Below, piece after piece: positions 1 through 6,986 of a DNA stretch of 39,504 nt. The stretch is from an uncultured Candidatus Saccharibacteria bacterium. GTDB taxonomy: Bacteria; Patescibacteriota; Saccharimonadia; Saccharimonadales; Saccharimonadaceae. The position numbers and the translations under genes are program-made. The stretch is taken from positions 1-39,504 of the forward strand of contig CAMVEA010000006.1 in assembly GCA_947166405.1 (NCBI GenBank), in the 5' to 3' direction. Each line of letters begins with the position of its first letter. The first letter of the stretch is position 1. The notes below the pieces were generated by a model that saw only the letters and a program-made list of their open reading frames with translations, had not been told where the DNA came from and ran no database searches.

Positions 1-151
1 CAGTAATGCGACCCTGATTATTCTTACCCGCCTGTTGCTTCTTGGCACGAAGCAATGATTTCATCGGCTTATTCGTCGTAATCTGATCATAATCCTCAGT
101 CGTCTTCTGACGTTGTGCCGGCGTAATCGGGCGATATGCTTTAATAGCCAT
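1..151 (-). CDS. rplB: 50S ribosomal protein L2, N-terminal part (cut by window edge)
   Basis: The reading frame opens at 151 with MAIKAYRPITPAQR, the conserved start of bacterial L2, and runs off the left edge after about 50 residues. L2 is a 23S rRNA-binding protein of the large subunit needed for subunit association and peptidyl transfer. Its ATG shares one base with the stop codon of rplW, so the two are translationally coupled in the S10 operon order L3-L4-L23-L2. Only the N-terminal RNA-binding region is visible, so nothing can be said about the catalytic-site His region. Confidence 0.93.
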   Translation of the reverse strand, partial: MAIKAYRPITPAQRQKTTEDYDQITTNKPMKSLLRAKKQQAGKNNQGRIT

Positions 152-570
152 TATTCATTCTCCTTCCCTGCATTCTTGTCAGCCTTAGCAGCTTCCTTGG
201 CGGCCTTCTTCTCAGCCTTCGCCTCTGCCTTAGCTTCCTTTGCGCTGGTCTTATTATCTTCTTCAGGCTCATCAAATACTCGGATAGAGTCACCCTGCTT
301 CAAACGCACATAGGCAAACTTCTTATCTTTACGATGTGTAATACCAGGATAAGCGTGCTTGCCCTTACTATACTTCGTCTTCTTACCCTTACGAATCAAA
401 GTCTTCACGTCTGTAACAGTCACATTGAATTCTTTCTCGACCATCTTAGCAATCTCTTGCTTGGAGCTAGAAAGCTCAACTGGGAATACATAAATTCGAT
501 TAGTCTGTTCCAAGTAGCTTTTCTCGGTCGCCCTCGGTTCCAAGAGGTTTAATTTTACTGCTTCTGCCAT
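151..570 (-). CDS. rplW: 50S ribosomal protein L23 with a Lys/Ala/Glu-rich C-terminal tail
   Basis: L23 binds 23S rRNA beside the exit tunnel and is the docking site for trigger factor and SRP. The 139-residue product has the L23 core in about residues 1-103, including the basic loop RKGKKTKYSKGKHAY and the closing strand KFAYVRLKQGDSIRVF. It is followed by about 35 residues of low-complexity K/A/E sequence absent from the usual 95-100-residue bacterial protein. An AGGAG-type ribosome binding site precedes the ATG. The gene lies 1 bp from rplD and overlaps rplB by one base. The tail may form a charged helix near the tunnel mouth; that role is inference. Confidence 0.95.
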   Translation of the reverse strand: MAEAVKLNLLEPRATEKSYLEQTNRIYVFPVELSSSKQEIAKMVEKEFNVTVTDVKTLIRKGKKTKYSKGKHAYPGITHRKDKKFAYVRLKQGDSIRVFDEPEEDNKTSAKEAKAEAKAEKKAAKEAAKADKNAGKENE

Positions 571-571
571 C

Positions 572-1171
572 TTACTTCTCCTCTCCGATTAACCATTTTT
601 CCGTAACTTTGAGGGCATCCTCCGAAAATACAACCACATCCGCGTTCATAATATCAAACACGTTAAGGTAAGTAGCACGTACTAATTTGACATTTGGCAA
701 ATTGTTGGTTGAGCGAAGCACCTCCGGAGTCTTTTCAGCTACCACAGCAAGCACATTCTTACCCTCGAGCTTCATATCCCTTAAAACCTTAGCTGCAGTC
801 TTCGTCTTACCATCCATCTTGACAGCCTTATCAAATACCAATACGGCCTTATCAGCGTTCTTCATTGACAACGCTTGCCTTACAGCTAACTGCTTAGAGC
901 TGCGCGAAATCTTCTTGGTAAAGTTCTCATTGCCAGTGCGACCAAATGCCACACCACCATGCCGCCAGATTGGGTTACGAGTCGAACCGAACCTAGCTCT
1001 ACCAGTACCCTTCTGCCTCCATGGCTTCTTACCACCTCCCCTAACTTCACCACGCTTCAAAGTCTTAGCGTGTGAACTTCGAGAGTTAGCAAGATAAGCA
1101 TCGTAAGCCAACTTTACTAATTCATGATTTTCAACGTTTAGATCAAATATATCTTTATTCAAAGTCGCCAT
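572..1171 (-). CDS. rplD: 50S ribosomal protein L4
   Basis: L4 is a primary 23S rRNA-binding protein whose long loop lines the exit tunnel. In enterobacteria it also represses its own S10 operon through the mRNA leader. The 199 residues have normal length. The diagnostic loop RGGGKKPWRQKGTGRAR followed by SIRNP-type sequence (here STRNPIWRHGG) lies at about residues 45-72. The site AAAGGAGTAGT precedes the ATG and overlaps the rplC stop. The gene sits in the conserved order L3-L4-L23-L2. Whether it regulates the structured leader at 1819-2026 cannot be read from sequence. Confidence 0.96.
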   Translation of the reverse strand: MATLNKDIFDLNVENHELVKLAYDAYLANSRSSHAKTLKRGEVRGGGKKPWRQKGTGRARFGSTRNPIWRHGGVAFGRTGNENFTKKISRSSKQLAVRQALSMKNADKAVLVFDKAVKMDGKTKTAAKVLRDMKLEGKNVLAVVAEKTPEVLRSTNNLPNVKLVRATYLNVFDIMNADVVVFSEDALKVTEKWLIGEEK

Positions 1172-1172
1172 A

Positions 1173-1793
1173 CTACTCCTTTCCCTCTACGCTTACAATA
1201 CCCTTACGAGGACCAGGCACTGCGCCCTTGAGACCAATCAGATTGTTCTCAGCGTCAATGTATGCTACTACCAAGTTCTTAACGGTAACTTGATCATGCC
1301 CCATCCGGCCAGGCATCTTCTTACCCTTCCACACCTTCTGAGGATACATCGAACCAATCGAACCAACCCGACGGATATTCCCCTTAAATCCATGAGTATT
1401 ACGCGATTCGTTAAAGTTATGACGCTTCACTGTACCAGCAAAACCTTTACCTTTGCTCGTACCAGTTACCGTCACCTTATCGCCTAATTTGAAACTTTCG
1501 ACCGTGAGGCTATCCCCAAGTTTCATACCTTCTGGAACCTCAGAAACTCTAAATTCCTGAAGAACCTTAGGACTAATATTTTCACCGGCCTTCTTAACGT
1601 GGCCAGCAACCGACTTGCTCAGATTCTTACCCTGACCGTAGCCCACTTGCACAGCATTATAACCATCGGTATCGATAGTCTTTATCTGAGTCACCGTGCA
1701 CGGACCGGCTTGGAGGATAGTTACAGGCGTAACTACGCCATCTTCGCCGATAATCTGGGTCATACCAATTTTGGTGCCGAGAATGACTTGCAT
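1173..1793 (-). CDS. rplC: 50S ribosomal protein L3
   Basis: L3 helps nucleate large-subunit assembly and its central loop approaches the peptidyl transferase centre. The protein (206 aa, normal length) begins MQVILGTKIGMTQI and contains the conserved GKGFAGTVKRHNF and RVGSIGSMYPQKVWKGKKMPGRMG segments at about residues 115-170. In E. coli the loop glutamine of this region is methylated; here the equivalent segment reads GSIGSMYPQ. It is the first gene of the operon. The usual upstream gene rpsJ is absent, replaced by a 230-nt leader with its own promoter. The ATG follows a purine-rich GGAAAGGAATAGG site. Confidence 0.96.
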   Translation of the reverse strand: MQVILGTKIGMTQIIGEDGVVTPVTILQAGPCTVTQIKTIDTDGYNAVQVGYGQGKNLSKSVAGHVKKAGENISPKVLQEFRVSEVPEGMKLGDSLTVESFKLGDKVTVTGTSKGKGFAGTVKRHNFNESRNTHGFKGNIRRVGSIGSMYPQKVWKGKKMPGRMGHDQVTVKNLVVAYIDAENNLIGLKGAVPGPRKGIVSVEGKE

Positions 1794-1818
1794 CCTATTC
1801 CTTTCCTTTATTTATAGA

Positions 1819-2026
1819 GTTTTGCCTCTGATCATCAGGCAAAACCACTTTTATTATTTCCGCCTACCTCTAGTAGGTTATCTCAGACGTAATTTTACCT
1901 CTGTACACCAAGTAAAATTACCTCTATAACACAGTTCTCACCCTCCACAGGTAAAACTGCACGTTTAAAACTAGACTTTTGACTGGTTTCCCTAATTCGG
2001 GACCTTGTCTCATGCCTAGATGTAAC
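1819..2026 (-). promoter_or_regulatory. Structured 5' leader of the rplC operon
   Basis: The transcript from the promoter at 2033-2061 carries about 230 nt before rplC. Perfect stems lie at 1889-1898/1912-1921 (10 bp), 1819-1827/1837-1845 (9 bp) and 1863-1867/1873-1877 (5 bp), with a 5-bp stem at 1932-1936/1955-1959. The last hairpin ends about 25 nt before the start codon and has no U-run after it, so it is not a terminator. By analogy with S10 leaders elsewhere, it may bind a ribosomal protein and control translation. No sequence similarity to a named leader family is claimed. Confidence 0.5.
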
Positions 2027-2032
2027 TACCTC

Positions 2033-2061
2033 ATTATACCACACTTTCCCCACCTTGTGAA
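2033..2061 (-). promoter_or_regulatory. Promoter of the rplC-rplD-rplW-rplB operon
   Basis: On the minus strand TTCACA (2056-2061) and TATAAT (2033-2038) are separated by 17 bp, a near-consensus sigma70-type promoter. Transcription would start near 2026. Confidence 0.75.
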
Positions 2062-2096
2062 CCCCCTAAATTACTCTAAAAATCACAAAATCTACA

Positions 2097-2133
2097 AAAC
2101 AGAAAACTCCCCGACCACATTCGATCGGGGAGT
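2097..2133 (-). terminator. Rho-independent terminator after the FISUMP-like gene
   Basis: A 9-bp perfect stem (2106-2114/2125-2133) is followed on the minus strand by UUUUCUGUUUU. It lies 28 bp after the stop of the gene at 2161-2736 and insulates the ribosomal operon. Confidence 0.8.
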
Positions 2134-2160
2134 AAAATTAGAAAATAGGTCAAGCTGTGG

Positions 2161-2736
2161 TTACTTAACGGAAATACAACGCACTCGATAAGCTTCTTCT
2201 GCAGTCGTACCGCATACGCCTACATACTCGCAACCGTAAATAGGATCCCGCTCCTTCAGATAATAAAAATACCGATTGAACGGAGCATCGCTACCACTAC
2301 GGCAAGCAGAATGAGCAGAAGAATCAACCGAAGCGTAGCAACCGCTACGTTCCAAGTTATGTACAAGGCCAGGATCATGAGGATAACAATTGTAATCGTC
2401 GACATTTTCTTCCTCCACATAGCCACCATAGGATAAGTTGAGCTGCTCGACTAAGAAGACAAGGTCAGTCTCACCATCCCTAGTGCCAAATTCGCCTAAG
2501 ATGGCCAGCCACTCATCATCAGACGGCAAACGCCAGCCATTAGGCTTCAACACATTCTCTTCAAACGGCTTGAGGGCCTGAGGGTTGAAATACTCCCACT
2601 TATCGCCGTCAAAGATTATAAACAGGTCTTCTGGAGCAATCAATGCTTCAAGCCGTTTGGAGTAGACCCCATCTTGTTTCCATGTCTCAAAATCTGGCAA
2701 TATCACTTCGCCTATATCCAATTTTTCAACGTACAT
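2161..2736 (-). CDS. Small FISUMP/formylglycine-fold-like protein
   Basis: The 191-residue protein has no signal peptide. Its middle carries GWRLPSDDEW (about residues 73-82) and its end carries YRVRCI (about 183-188). These are the hallmark start and end of the Fibrobacter major paralogous (FISUMP) or DUF1566-type C-type-lectin fold. The large surface proteins at 12242-14092 and 35666-37405 share this fold, but here there is no secretion signal and no C-terminal variable region. Cysteines are frequent in the second half. The ATG follows a strong AAGGGGGAG site. It is monocistronic, with its own promoter and terminator. Function unknown; a binding or scaffold role is a guess. Confidence 0.7.
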   Translation of the reverse strand: MYVEKLDIGEVILPDFETWKQDGVYSKRLEALIAPEDLFIIFDGDKWEYFNPQALKPFEENVLKPNGWRLPSDDEWLAILGEFGTRDGETDLVFLVEQLNLSYGGYVEEENVDDYNCYPHDPGLVHNLERSGCYASVDSSAHSACRSGSDAPFNRYFYYLKERDPIYGCEYVGVCGTTAEEAYRVRCISVK

Positions 2737-2784
2737 AAGGTTCTCCCCCTTACAATAGTTTTCTCACCGAAGCAAGATATCATT

Positions 2785-2813
2785 ATTGTAACACATTTAC
2801 CACCAAAAATCAA
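2785..2813 (-). promoter_or_regulatory. Promoter of the FISUMP-like gene 2161-2736
   Basis: TTGATT (2808-2813) and TACAAT (2785-2790) lie 17 bp apart on the minus strand, about 50 bp before the start codon. Confidence 0.6.
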
Positions 2814-2873
2814 ACACCCTAGCTATATACTTTGCAATAAACAAACAATCAATCCAAAAAACACACTCAATTC

Positions 2874-3944
2874 CTACCCCTCCAACCACGCCTCCATAAA
2901 CCCTTCAATCTTCCCATCCAGCACCCCATCCACATCACTGGTCTCATATCCTGTCCGCGTATCCTTCACTAATTTATACGGCTGCATCACATAATTCCGT
3001 ATCTGTTGCCCCCATCCTGCCGATTCACCAGCACGCAAATCCGCCAAGCTCGCCGCATGCTGCTCCATTTGCATCTGCGCCAGCTTTCCACGCAATATTT
3101 CCATCGCCTTCTCCTTATTCTGATGCTGGCTCCGCTCATTCTGAATCGCCACCGCTATGCCAGTCGGCAAATGCGTAATCCTCACCGCTGAATCCGTCGT
3201 ATTCACACCCTGCCCGCCATGACCCCCAGCATGATACACATCTATACGCAAATCTTTCTCTTCGATCACCACCTCATCATCCGCCTGAATCACTGGCAGC
3301 ACCTCCACCAGCGCAAAAGACGTCTGCCGTTTCTGATCCGCATTAAACGGCGACAACCTTACCAATCGGTGTACCCCATGCTCCGACTTCAACCACCCAT
3401 AAGCATTAGTACCAGAGATTTCATACACCGCCGTTTTGATTCCAGCTTCTTCCCCCTCCACTCGCTCAATCCGAACAGCCCTAAACCCCTTCTTTTCACA
3501 AAATCTCAAATACATCCGCTCCAGCATTCCTGCCCAATCCATCGCCTCAACTCCTCCAGCCCCAGAAGTTATCCTAAGAATCGCATCATCTCCATCATAT
3601 TTTCCAGTAAATCTAAGCGCTTTCTTTAGCTCATCATACTGCCTCTCCATCGCCTCAATCTGCCCAGTAATCTCATCCTTCAGATCCTCTCCCCCAATTT
3701 CCATCAATTCCTTCAAATCCTCAATCTGTGTCCTCAAAAGCTCCCACGGCTCCACTTCCTCGTTCAACCGTGCCAACTCTTGATTCTTCTCTGTCGCCAA
3801 CTTCACATCCCGCCAAATCTCCGGCTCCGCCACCTCGCGCTCCAACTCTGCGACCTGCTCAACTTTCTCCGCAATCTCAAGCTTCTCATAGCTCTTCAAA
3901 AACTCCCCCTCAAGACCACTTAATCGCTTTTCAAGCTCCTGCAT
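2874..3944 (-). CDS. prfB: Peptide chain release factor 2
   Basis: RF2 recognises UGA and UAA stop codons and triggers peptidyl-tRNA hydrolysis. The 356 residues show an N-terminal coiled-coil domain (1-110), the RF2 discriminator tripeptide SPF (198-200) and the catalytic GGQ loop HAGGHGGQGVN (238-248). Its presence means UGA is a real stop here; the gene at 5304 indeed ends in TGA. The reading frame is continuous from the ATG, so the in-frame UGA and +1 programmed frameshift of many bacterial prfB genes is missing, and the autoregulation it provides is lost. A TATAAT box ends 8 nt before the ATG, so the mRNA is probably leaderless. Confidence 0.96.
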   Translation of the reverse strand: MQELEKRLSGLEGEFLKSYEKLEIAEKVEQVAELEREVAEPEIWRDVKLATEKNQELARLNEEVEPWELLRTQIEDLKELMEIGGEDLKDEITGQIEAMERQYDELKKALRFTGKYDGDDAILRITSGAGGVEAMDWAGMLERMYLRFCEKKGFRAVRIERVEGEEAGIKTAVYEISGTNAYGWLKSEHGVHRLVRLSPFNADQKRQTSFALVEVLPVIQADDEVVIEEKDLRIDVYHAGGHGGQGVNTTDSAVRITHLPTGIAVAIQNERSQHQNKEKAMEILRGKLAQMQMEQHAASLADLRAGESAGWGQQIRNYVMQPYKLVKDTRTGYETSDVDGVLDGKIEGFMEAWLEG

Positions 3945-3952
3945 ATAACTAC

Positions 3953-3958
3953 ATTATA
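3953..3958 (-). promoter_or_regulatory. -10 box of prfB, leaderless start
   Basis: TATAAT (preceded by TGT) ends 8 nt before the prfB ATG. The expected transcription start falls on or 1-2 nt before the start codon. Confidence 0.65.
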
Positions 3959-4016
3959 ACACAACAACAATCTCATCTCGAATACACAAATCATATCACA
4001 AACTATCAGTTTATTA

Positions 4017-4045
4017 TTGACATTTTGGCATAAGTGTGTTATTAT
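4017..4045 (+). promoter_or_regulatory. Promoter of the orphan gene 4080-4415
   Basis: TTGACA (4017-4022) and TATTAT (4040-4045) are 17 bp apart, close to full sigma70 consensus. The start would fall near 4052. Confidence 0.8.
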
Positions 4046-4079
4046 AGTAGTATAGTTTCACTCATAAGGGGGTAACGAG

Positions 4080-4415
4080 ATGGAGCCAATTAGATTTGAG
4101 GACGCCAAATTGCAACTGTTCTATAGAAGAGCTTGCGATAAGGCGCTCAAAGAAGTTCACGCTATGGGAATAATTCCCGAGCCGTTAAGAGTACACATAG
4201 AAAGAGACGACCTTTTACGCAACACACTTAGTTGCGAACTAGCACTTTTCGTATTTAATAATAGAGTACTACTTCGTAGATATTGGACAAATGAAGGGAC
4301 GGTAAAATATAATCACCTCACCCTTACCAACTTCAAAGAGATGGAAAAAAATGCTCCAAAATCAGTGGAGCAAATGAAACGAAATGCACTCAATATCTTA
4401 AGCGGTCCCAACTAA
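4080..4415 (+). CDS. Hypothetical protein, 111 aa
   Basis: I do not recognise this protein. It is soluble, with no signal peptide, charged, and begins MEPIRFEDAKLQLFYRRA. A mixed helix/strand composition is suggested, with the segment LALFVFNNRVLLRRYW near residue 60. The gene is well supported as real: a near-consensus promoter, a GGGGG Shine-Dalgarno element 7 nt before the ATG, and a terminator overlapping its end. It is monocistronic on the plus strand between minus-strand genes. The strong promoter suggests abundant expression. Function unknown. Confidence 0.75.
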   Translation: MEPIRFEDAKLQLFYRRACDKALKEVHAMGIIPEPLRVHIERDDLLRNTLSCELALFVFNNRVLLRRYWTNEGTVKYNHLTLTNFKEMEKNAPKSVEQMKRNALNILSGPN

Positions 4416-4428
4416 GGGGCCGCCTTTT
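4402..4428 (+). terminator. Terminator of gene 4080-4415
   Basis: GCGGTCCC pairs with GGGGCCGC (8 bp, one G-U) across the stop codon and is followed by CTTTTCC. The stem begins inside the last codons. Confidence 0.7.
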
Positions 4429-4530
4429 CCTTCCACAATAAATAATCAATTCCAAACATCATTCAACAAAAAACCTCTCTTCCTTCCACAATAAACAATC
4501 AATTCAAAACGACACTCAACAAAAACCTGC
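4429..4530. repeat. Imperfect tandem duplication, about 50 bp, period 53
   Basis: Two copies begin with CCTTCCACAATAAA at 4429 and 4482 and stay similar through CAACAAAAAACCT. They fill the intergenic space between the terminator at 4428 and the hydrolase stop at 4558. No coding potential or further structure is seen. Confidence 0.75.
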
Positions 4531-4557
4531 ACCCCCACGACAGATTATCAGCCCCAA

Positions 4558-5307
4558 CTAACCGTCCAGTCCCTTCAACTCATCAAGCGCTATAACCATA
4601 ACTTTTTCCAGCTCCCCCTCCTTCTTATATCGATGATCCGCCCCTTCTACCGGATATAATCTACACCCATGTTCACGAGCAAACTCCTCCGAATCACCAA
4701 ACGGCACCAAATCATCAGCCGTTCCATGAATAATCGACACATTTTCCAGACGCTCCTCACCATATAAATCCAACACGTCATATTTCTTCAAATCGTCAAG
4801 AAACTCATTAGTTATCTCCATCTTGCGCTCAAATCCATATACAAAATAGCCTTTCTCATCCAATTCCTCTCTGATATCAGGATTGATTATACTATCATAC
4901 ACCACCTTGCGCATCTGAATCGCCGGACTCCGCAAGATAATACATCTAAAATCATCTCGATGATAATAATTATATAGCAAAGTAACATACCCGCCAAAAC
5001 TAGTCGCAAATGCCACCAAATCCGCCTCAGGATAACGCTCCTTCAGATATTCAACAACCGCCTCCAAATCTTTTATACAATTCTCAACCCGAAAACTAAA
5101 CCCATCCACTTCGCTTTCACCATGCCCAGGCCAATCGAATCTCACAAGCCCCACCCCAATCTCACCTACTCGCTCTTCTAGCAGTTTGATACAGCTACTC
5201 TCCTTATCACCACAAAACCCATGCATTGCTACAACAATAGTTTTAACCCCCTTCGGTATCGACATCTCACACGGAATACCATATCCATTTTTTCCAACTA
5301 TTATCAT
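4558..5307 (-). CDS. Alpha/beta hydrolase (esterase/lipase-like)
   Basis: The 249-residue protein has the alpha/beta hydrolase layout. It shows an oxyanion motif MHGFCGDKE (28-36), the GHGES turn (61-65), a nucleophile elbow ATSFGG with Ser103 (Ala replaces the usual first Gly), an acid in GTADD (Asp198 or 199) and His225 in GADHRY. It resembles cytoplasmic serine hydrolases of the BAAT/AXE1 or monoglyceride-lipase-like type; the substrate is unknown. No signal peptide is seen. Its ATG overlaps the TGA stop of the upstream gene (ATGA), so it is translationally coupled to the transglutaminase-like protein at 5304-6329. The two may act on one substrate, which is inference. Confidence 0.85.
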   Translation of the reverse strand: MIIVGKNGYGIPCEMSIPKGVKTIVVAMHGFCGDKESSCIKLLEERVGEIGVGLVRFDWPGHGESEVDGFSFRVENCIKDLEAVVEYLKERYPEADLVAFATSFGGYVTLLYNYYHRDDFRCIILRSPAIQMRKVVYDSIINPDIREELDEKGYFVYGFERKMEITNEFLDDLKKYDVLDLYGEERLENVSIIHGTADDLVPFGDSEEFAREHGCRLYPVEGADHRYKKEGELEKVMVIALDELKGLDG

Positions 5308-6329
5308 CCTATTTTCTCCTCATACACATCCTCTTCAAATTCCCTCTTAGGCTTCATAGCAAGACTCGCCTCATACAACGGTTCAAGAGTCTTAGCAATC
5401 GCTTCGTCCAGGATTCTTTGTTTTTCAGGATTCATTGATTTTTCGCTTAGCTCAATCCTCGGGTCACTCCCGTCCGACTGCTCTTCAAATAAATTCATCC
5501 TGCGCGCCTCTTCACTTTCAGGTGATATAGTAATACTCTCAATTGGTTTACGTACCAATCCATCCGGCTTCCCACTAAAGAAATCATCAAAAATTGGCGA
5601 TTTCCCCGTCTCAGGGTCAAATTTATTCTGACAATAATCTTCATCCGGAACAGCATAACGAATACTTACCTGATAAGCAGTCAGATTAAACTGTTTTTCC
5701 GGATTCGAGCAACTACGTTTACGCTCTGGATCCAGTATTTTAACATTACCGTCAGTATCGCGATAAGCCGTAACATAATGCGCCGACAATCCGCGCTTAT
5801 TCAATCTCGAAATCACCGGCGCCGCCTCATATCCATACAAATCGAGTAGCGAGCAACAAGTTTCACCAAAACCAATACAGTTCGACCCCTTCTTATCTCC
5901 ACATAGTAAACTATAAGCCGTCCTAGTAGTAATATCCGTATAAGCCCTGCTGAATTTGTAAGTATCCTCATCCTCCGCCAGAATCGTCTCAATCCTTTCC
6001 GGAACCGAAAGATCCTTATGTTCAGTCTCAACCCTCTGCATCAACCCTGCCATCGCCGAGTATAACTCCTTAAGCTTTTCCTCAGTATAAAAAGGCTTGC
6101 CATCCGCAGTCTCAAACTTAAAAGCAGGGTGTGAAACAGCATTGCGTATAGTTTCCTTTTGTCGATCGCTTAAAAGCAGCTCACCCGCAGTCTCTGTCCT
6201 AACATGCGACATATCAGGATTATCCCTACCAAAGCTCAACGCTTTATTGGCCATACTCTCAGCCATATCATTCCAACGCTTGTAAGCATCATCTTGTCCA
6301 TCAATAGGTTTAGCCAATGCTTCGACCAT
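5304..6329 (-). CDS. Transglutaminase-like cysteine protein
   Basis: The fold assignment rests on an ordered Cys-His-Asp triad: NCIGFGE (Cys151 in this numbering), SAHYVTAY (His184) and VKILDPE (Asp200), spaced as in transglutaminase-like cysteine peptidases. A helical N-terminal region of about 130 residues precedes it and a charged C-terminal tail of about 120 residues follows. An in-frame ATG exists at 6341, but the ATG at 6329 is preferred because GGAGG lies 5 nt before it. No secretion signal is seen, so it should act in the cytoplasm as a protease, amidase or transferase. It is first in a two-gene operon with the hydrolase at 4558-5307. Confidence 0.7.
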   Translation of the reverse strand: MVEALAKPIDGQDDAYKRWNDMAESMANKALSFGRDNPDMSHVRTETAGELLLSDRQKETIRNAVSHPAFKFETADGKPFYTEEKLKELYSAMAGLMQRVETEHKDLSVPERIETILAEDEDTYKFSRAYTDITTRTAYSLLCGDKKGSNCIGFGETCCSLLDLYGYEAAPVISRLNKRGLSAHYVTAYRDTDGNVKILDPERKRSCSNPEKQFNLTAYQVSIRYAVPDEDYCQNKFDPETGKSPIFDDFFSGKPDGLVRKPIESITISPESEEARRMNLFEEQSDGSDPRIELSEKSMNPEKQRILDEAIAKTLEPLYEASLAMKPKREFEEDVYEEKIG

Positions 6330-6357
6330 AATTGCCTCCATTATTATCTTATCTACA

Positions 6358-6363
6358 ATTATA
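6358..6363 (-). promoter_or_regulatory. -10 box of the transglutaminase-like/hydrolase operon
   Basis: TATAAT lies 28 bp before the preferred ATG at 6329, giving a short leader of about 22 nt that contains the GGAGG ribosome binding site. Confidence 0.55.
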
Positions 6364-6423
6364 TATCTATTTTAATATCTACGCAAAATAATTTTTCTAC
6401 TACATCCTATCCCAGCCCTACTA

Positions 6424-6930
6424 TCATCTATCCACCAGCCCCCACATCGCAATCCCTGCCGCTACCGACACATTAAACGACTCCTTCTGCCCCCTCATCG
6501 GTATCTCCACAAACAGGTCAATTATATCATATAACGAATAATTAATCCCATGCACCTCCTCACCCAATATCAGCACCACCTTATCCCCCAACCGCTCCAA
6601 TAAGCGTTTATCATCTAGCCGATACAGCCTATCATCGTCAATATTATTCTCTAATCCAACTATCTGATACCCCTCACTTTTTAGTCGCATCAACTCTGTC
6701 ATTATATCATCACACGAATAAACATCTAACATATCCTCCGCCCCTAGCGCCGTTTTATGTATCTCACGATCCAGCTTATCGCGTAAATGCGGCAACAAAT
6801 CAGCATCGTGTACCCTCGGTGTATACCCCGACATAATCACCTTAGAAATACCAAACCCCTCCGCCGTACGCAGAATCGCCCCCACATTATACGTCGACCG
6901 AATATTATCAAGCACTAAAACAAGTTCCAT
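6424..6930 (-). CDS. SpoU/TrmH-family RNA 2'-O-methyltransferase
   Basis: This family methylates ribose 2'-OH groups of tRNA or rRNA using S-adenosylmethionine held in a trefoil knot. All three motifs are present in the 168 residues: motif 1 DNIRSTYNVGAILRTA (8-23), motif 2 LILGEEVHGI (about 120-129) and motif 3 IPMRGQKESFNVSVAAGI (about 142-159). There is no extra N-terminal RNA-binding domain, so it is a minimal TrmL- or TrmH-like enzyme. The target base cannot be assigned. It is divergent from dus, another tRNA modification gene, with a 56-bp shared promoter region. A TATAAT ends 8 nt before the ATG, so the mRNA is probably leaderless. Confidence 0.9.
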   Translation of the reverse strand: MELVLVLDNIRSTYNVGAILRTAEGFGISKVIMSGYTPRVHDADLLPHLRDKLDREIHKTALGAEDMLDVYSCDDIMTELMRLKSEGYQIVGLENNIDDDRLYRLDDKRLLERLGDKVVLILGEEVHGINYSLYDIIDLFVEIPMRGQKESFNVSVAAGIAMWGLVDR

Positions 6931-6938
6931 ATCAACAT

Positions 6939-6944
6939 ATTATA
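6939..6944 (-). promoter_or_regulatory. -10 box of the TrmH-like gene, leaderless start
   Basis: TATAAT ends 8 nt before the ATG at 6930, in the divergent region shared with dus. Confidence 0.6.
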
Positions 6945-6973
6945 CTACACTTGCCCCAAAGACAAAAATATGG

Positions 6974-6979
6974 TATCAT
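6974..6979 (+). promoter_or_regulatory. -10 box of dus, leaderless start
   Basis: TATCAT with an upstream TATGG extension ends 7 nt before the ATG at 6987. This supports 6987 rather than the upstream in-frame ATG at 6951, which lies before the promoter. Confidence 0.6.
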
Positions 6980-6986
6980 TGCACTA

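Noticed and set aside
1819-1845. Hairpin before rplC as a terminator/attenuator
   Set aside because: No U-run follows it on the minus strand; the sequence after it is AU-mixed and then the ribosome binding site.
4429-4530. Tandem 53-bp duplication as a regulatory RNA
   Set aside because: No stable stems or promoter; it looks like a plain duplication.
5304-5307. UGA recoded as glycine (Gracilibacteria-type code)
   Set aside because: UGA terminates the transglutaminase-like gene, RF2 is present and conserved genes contain no internal UGA.
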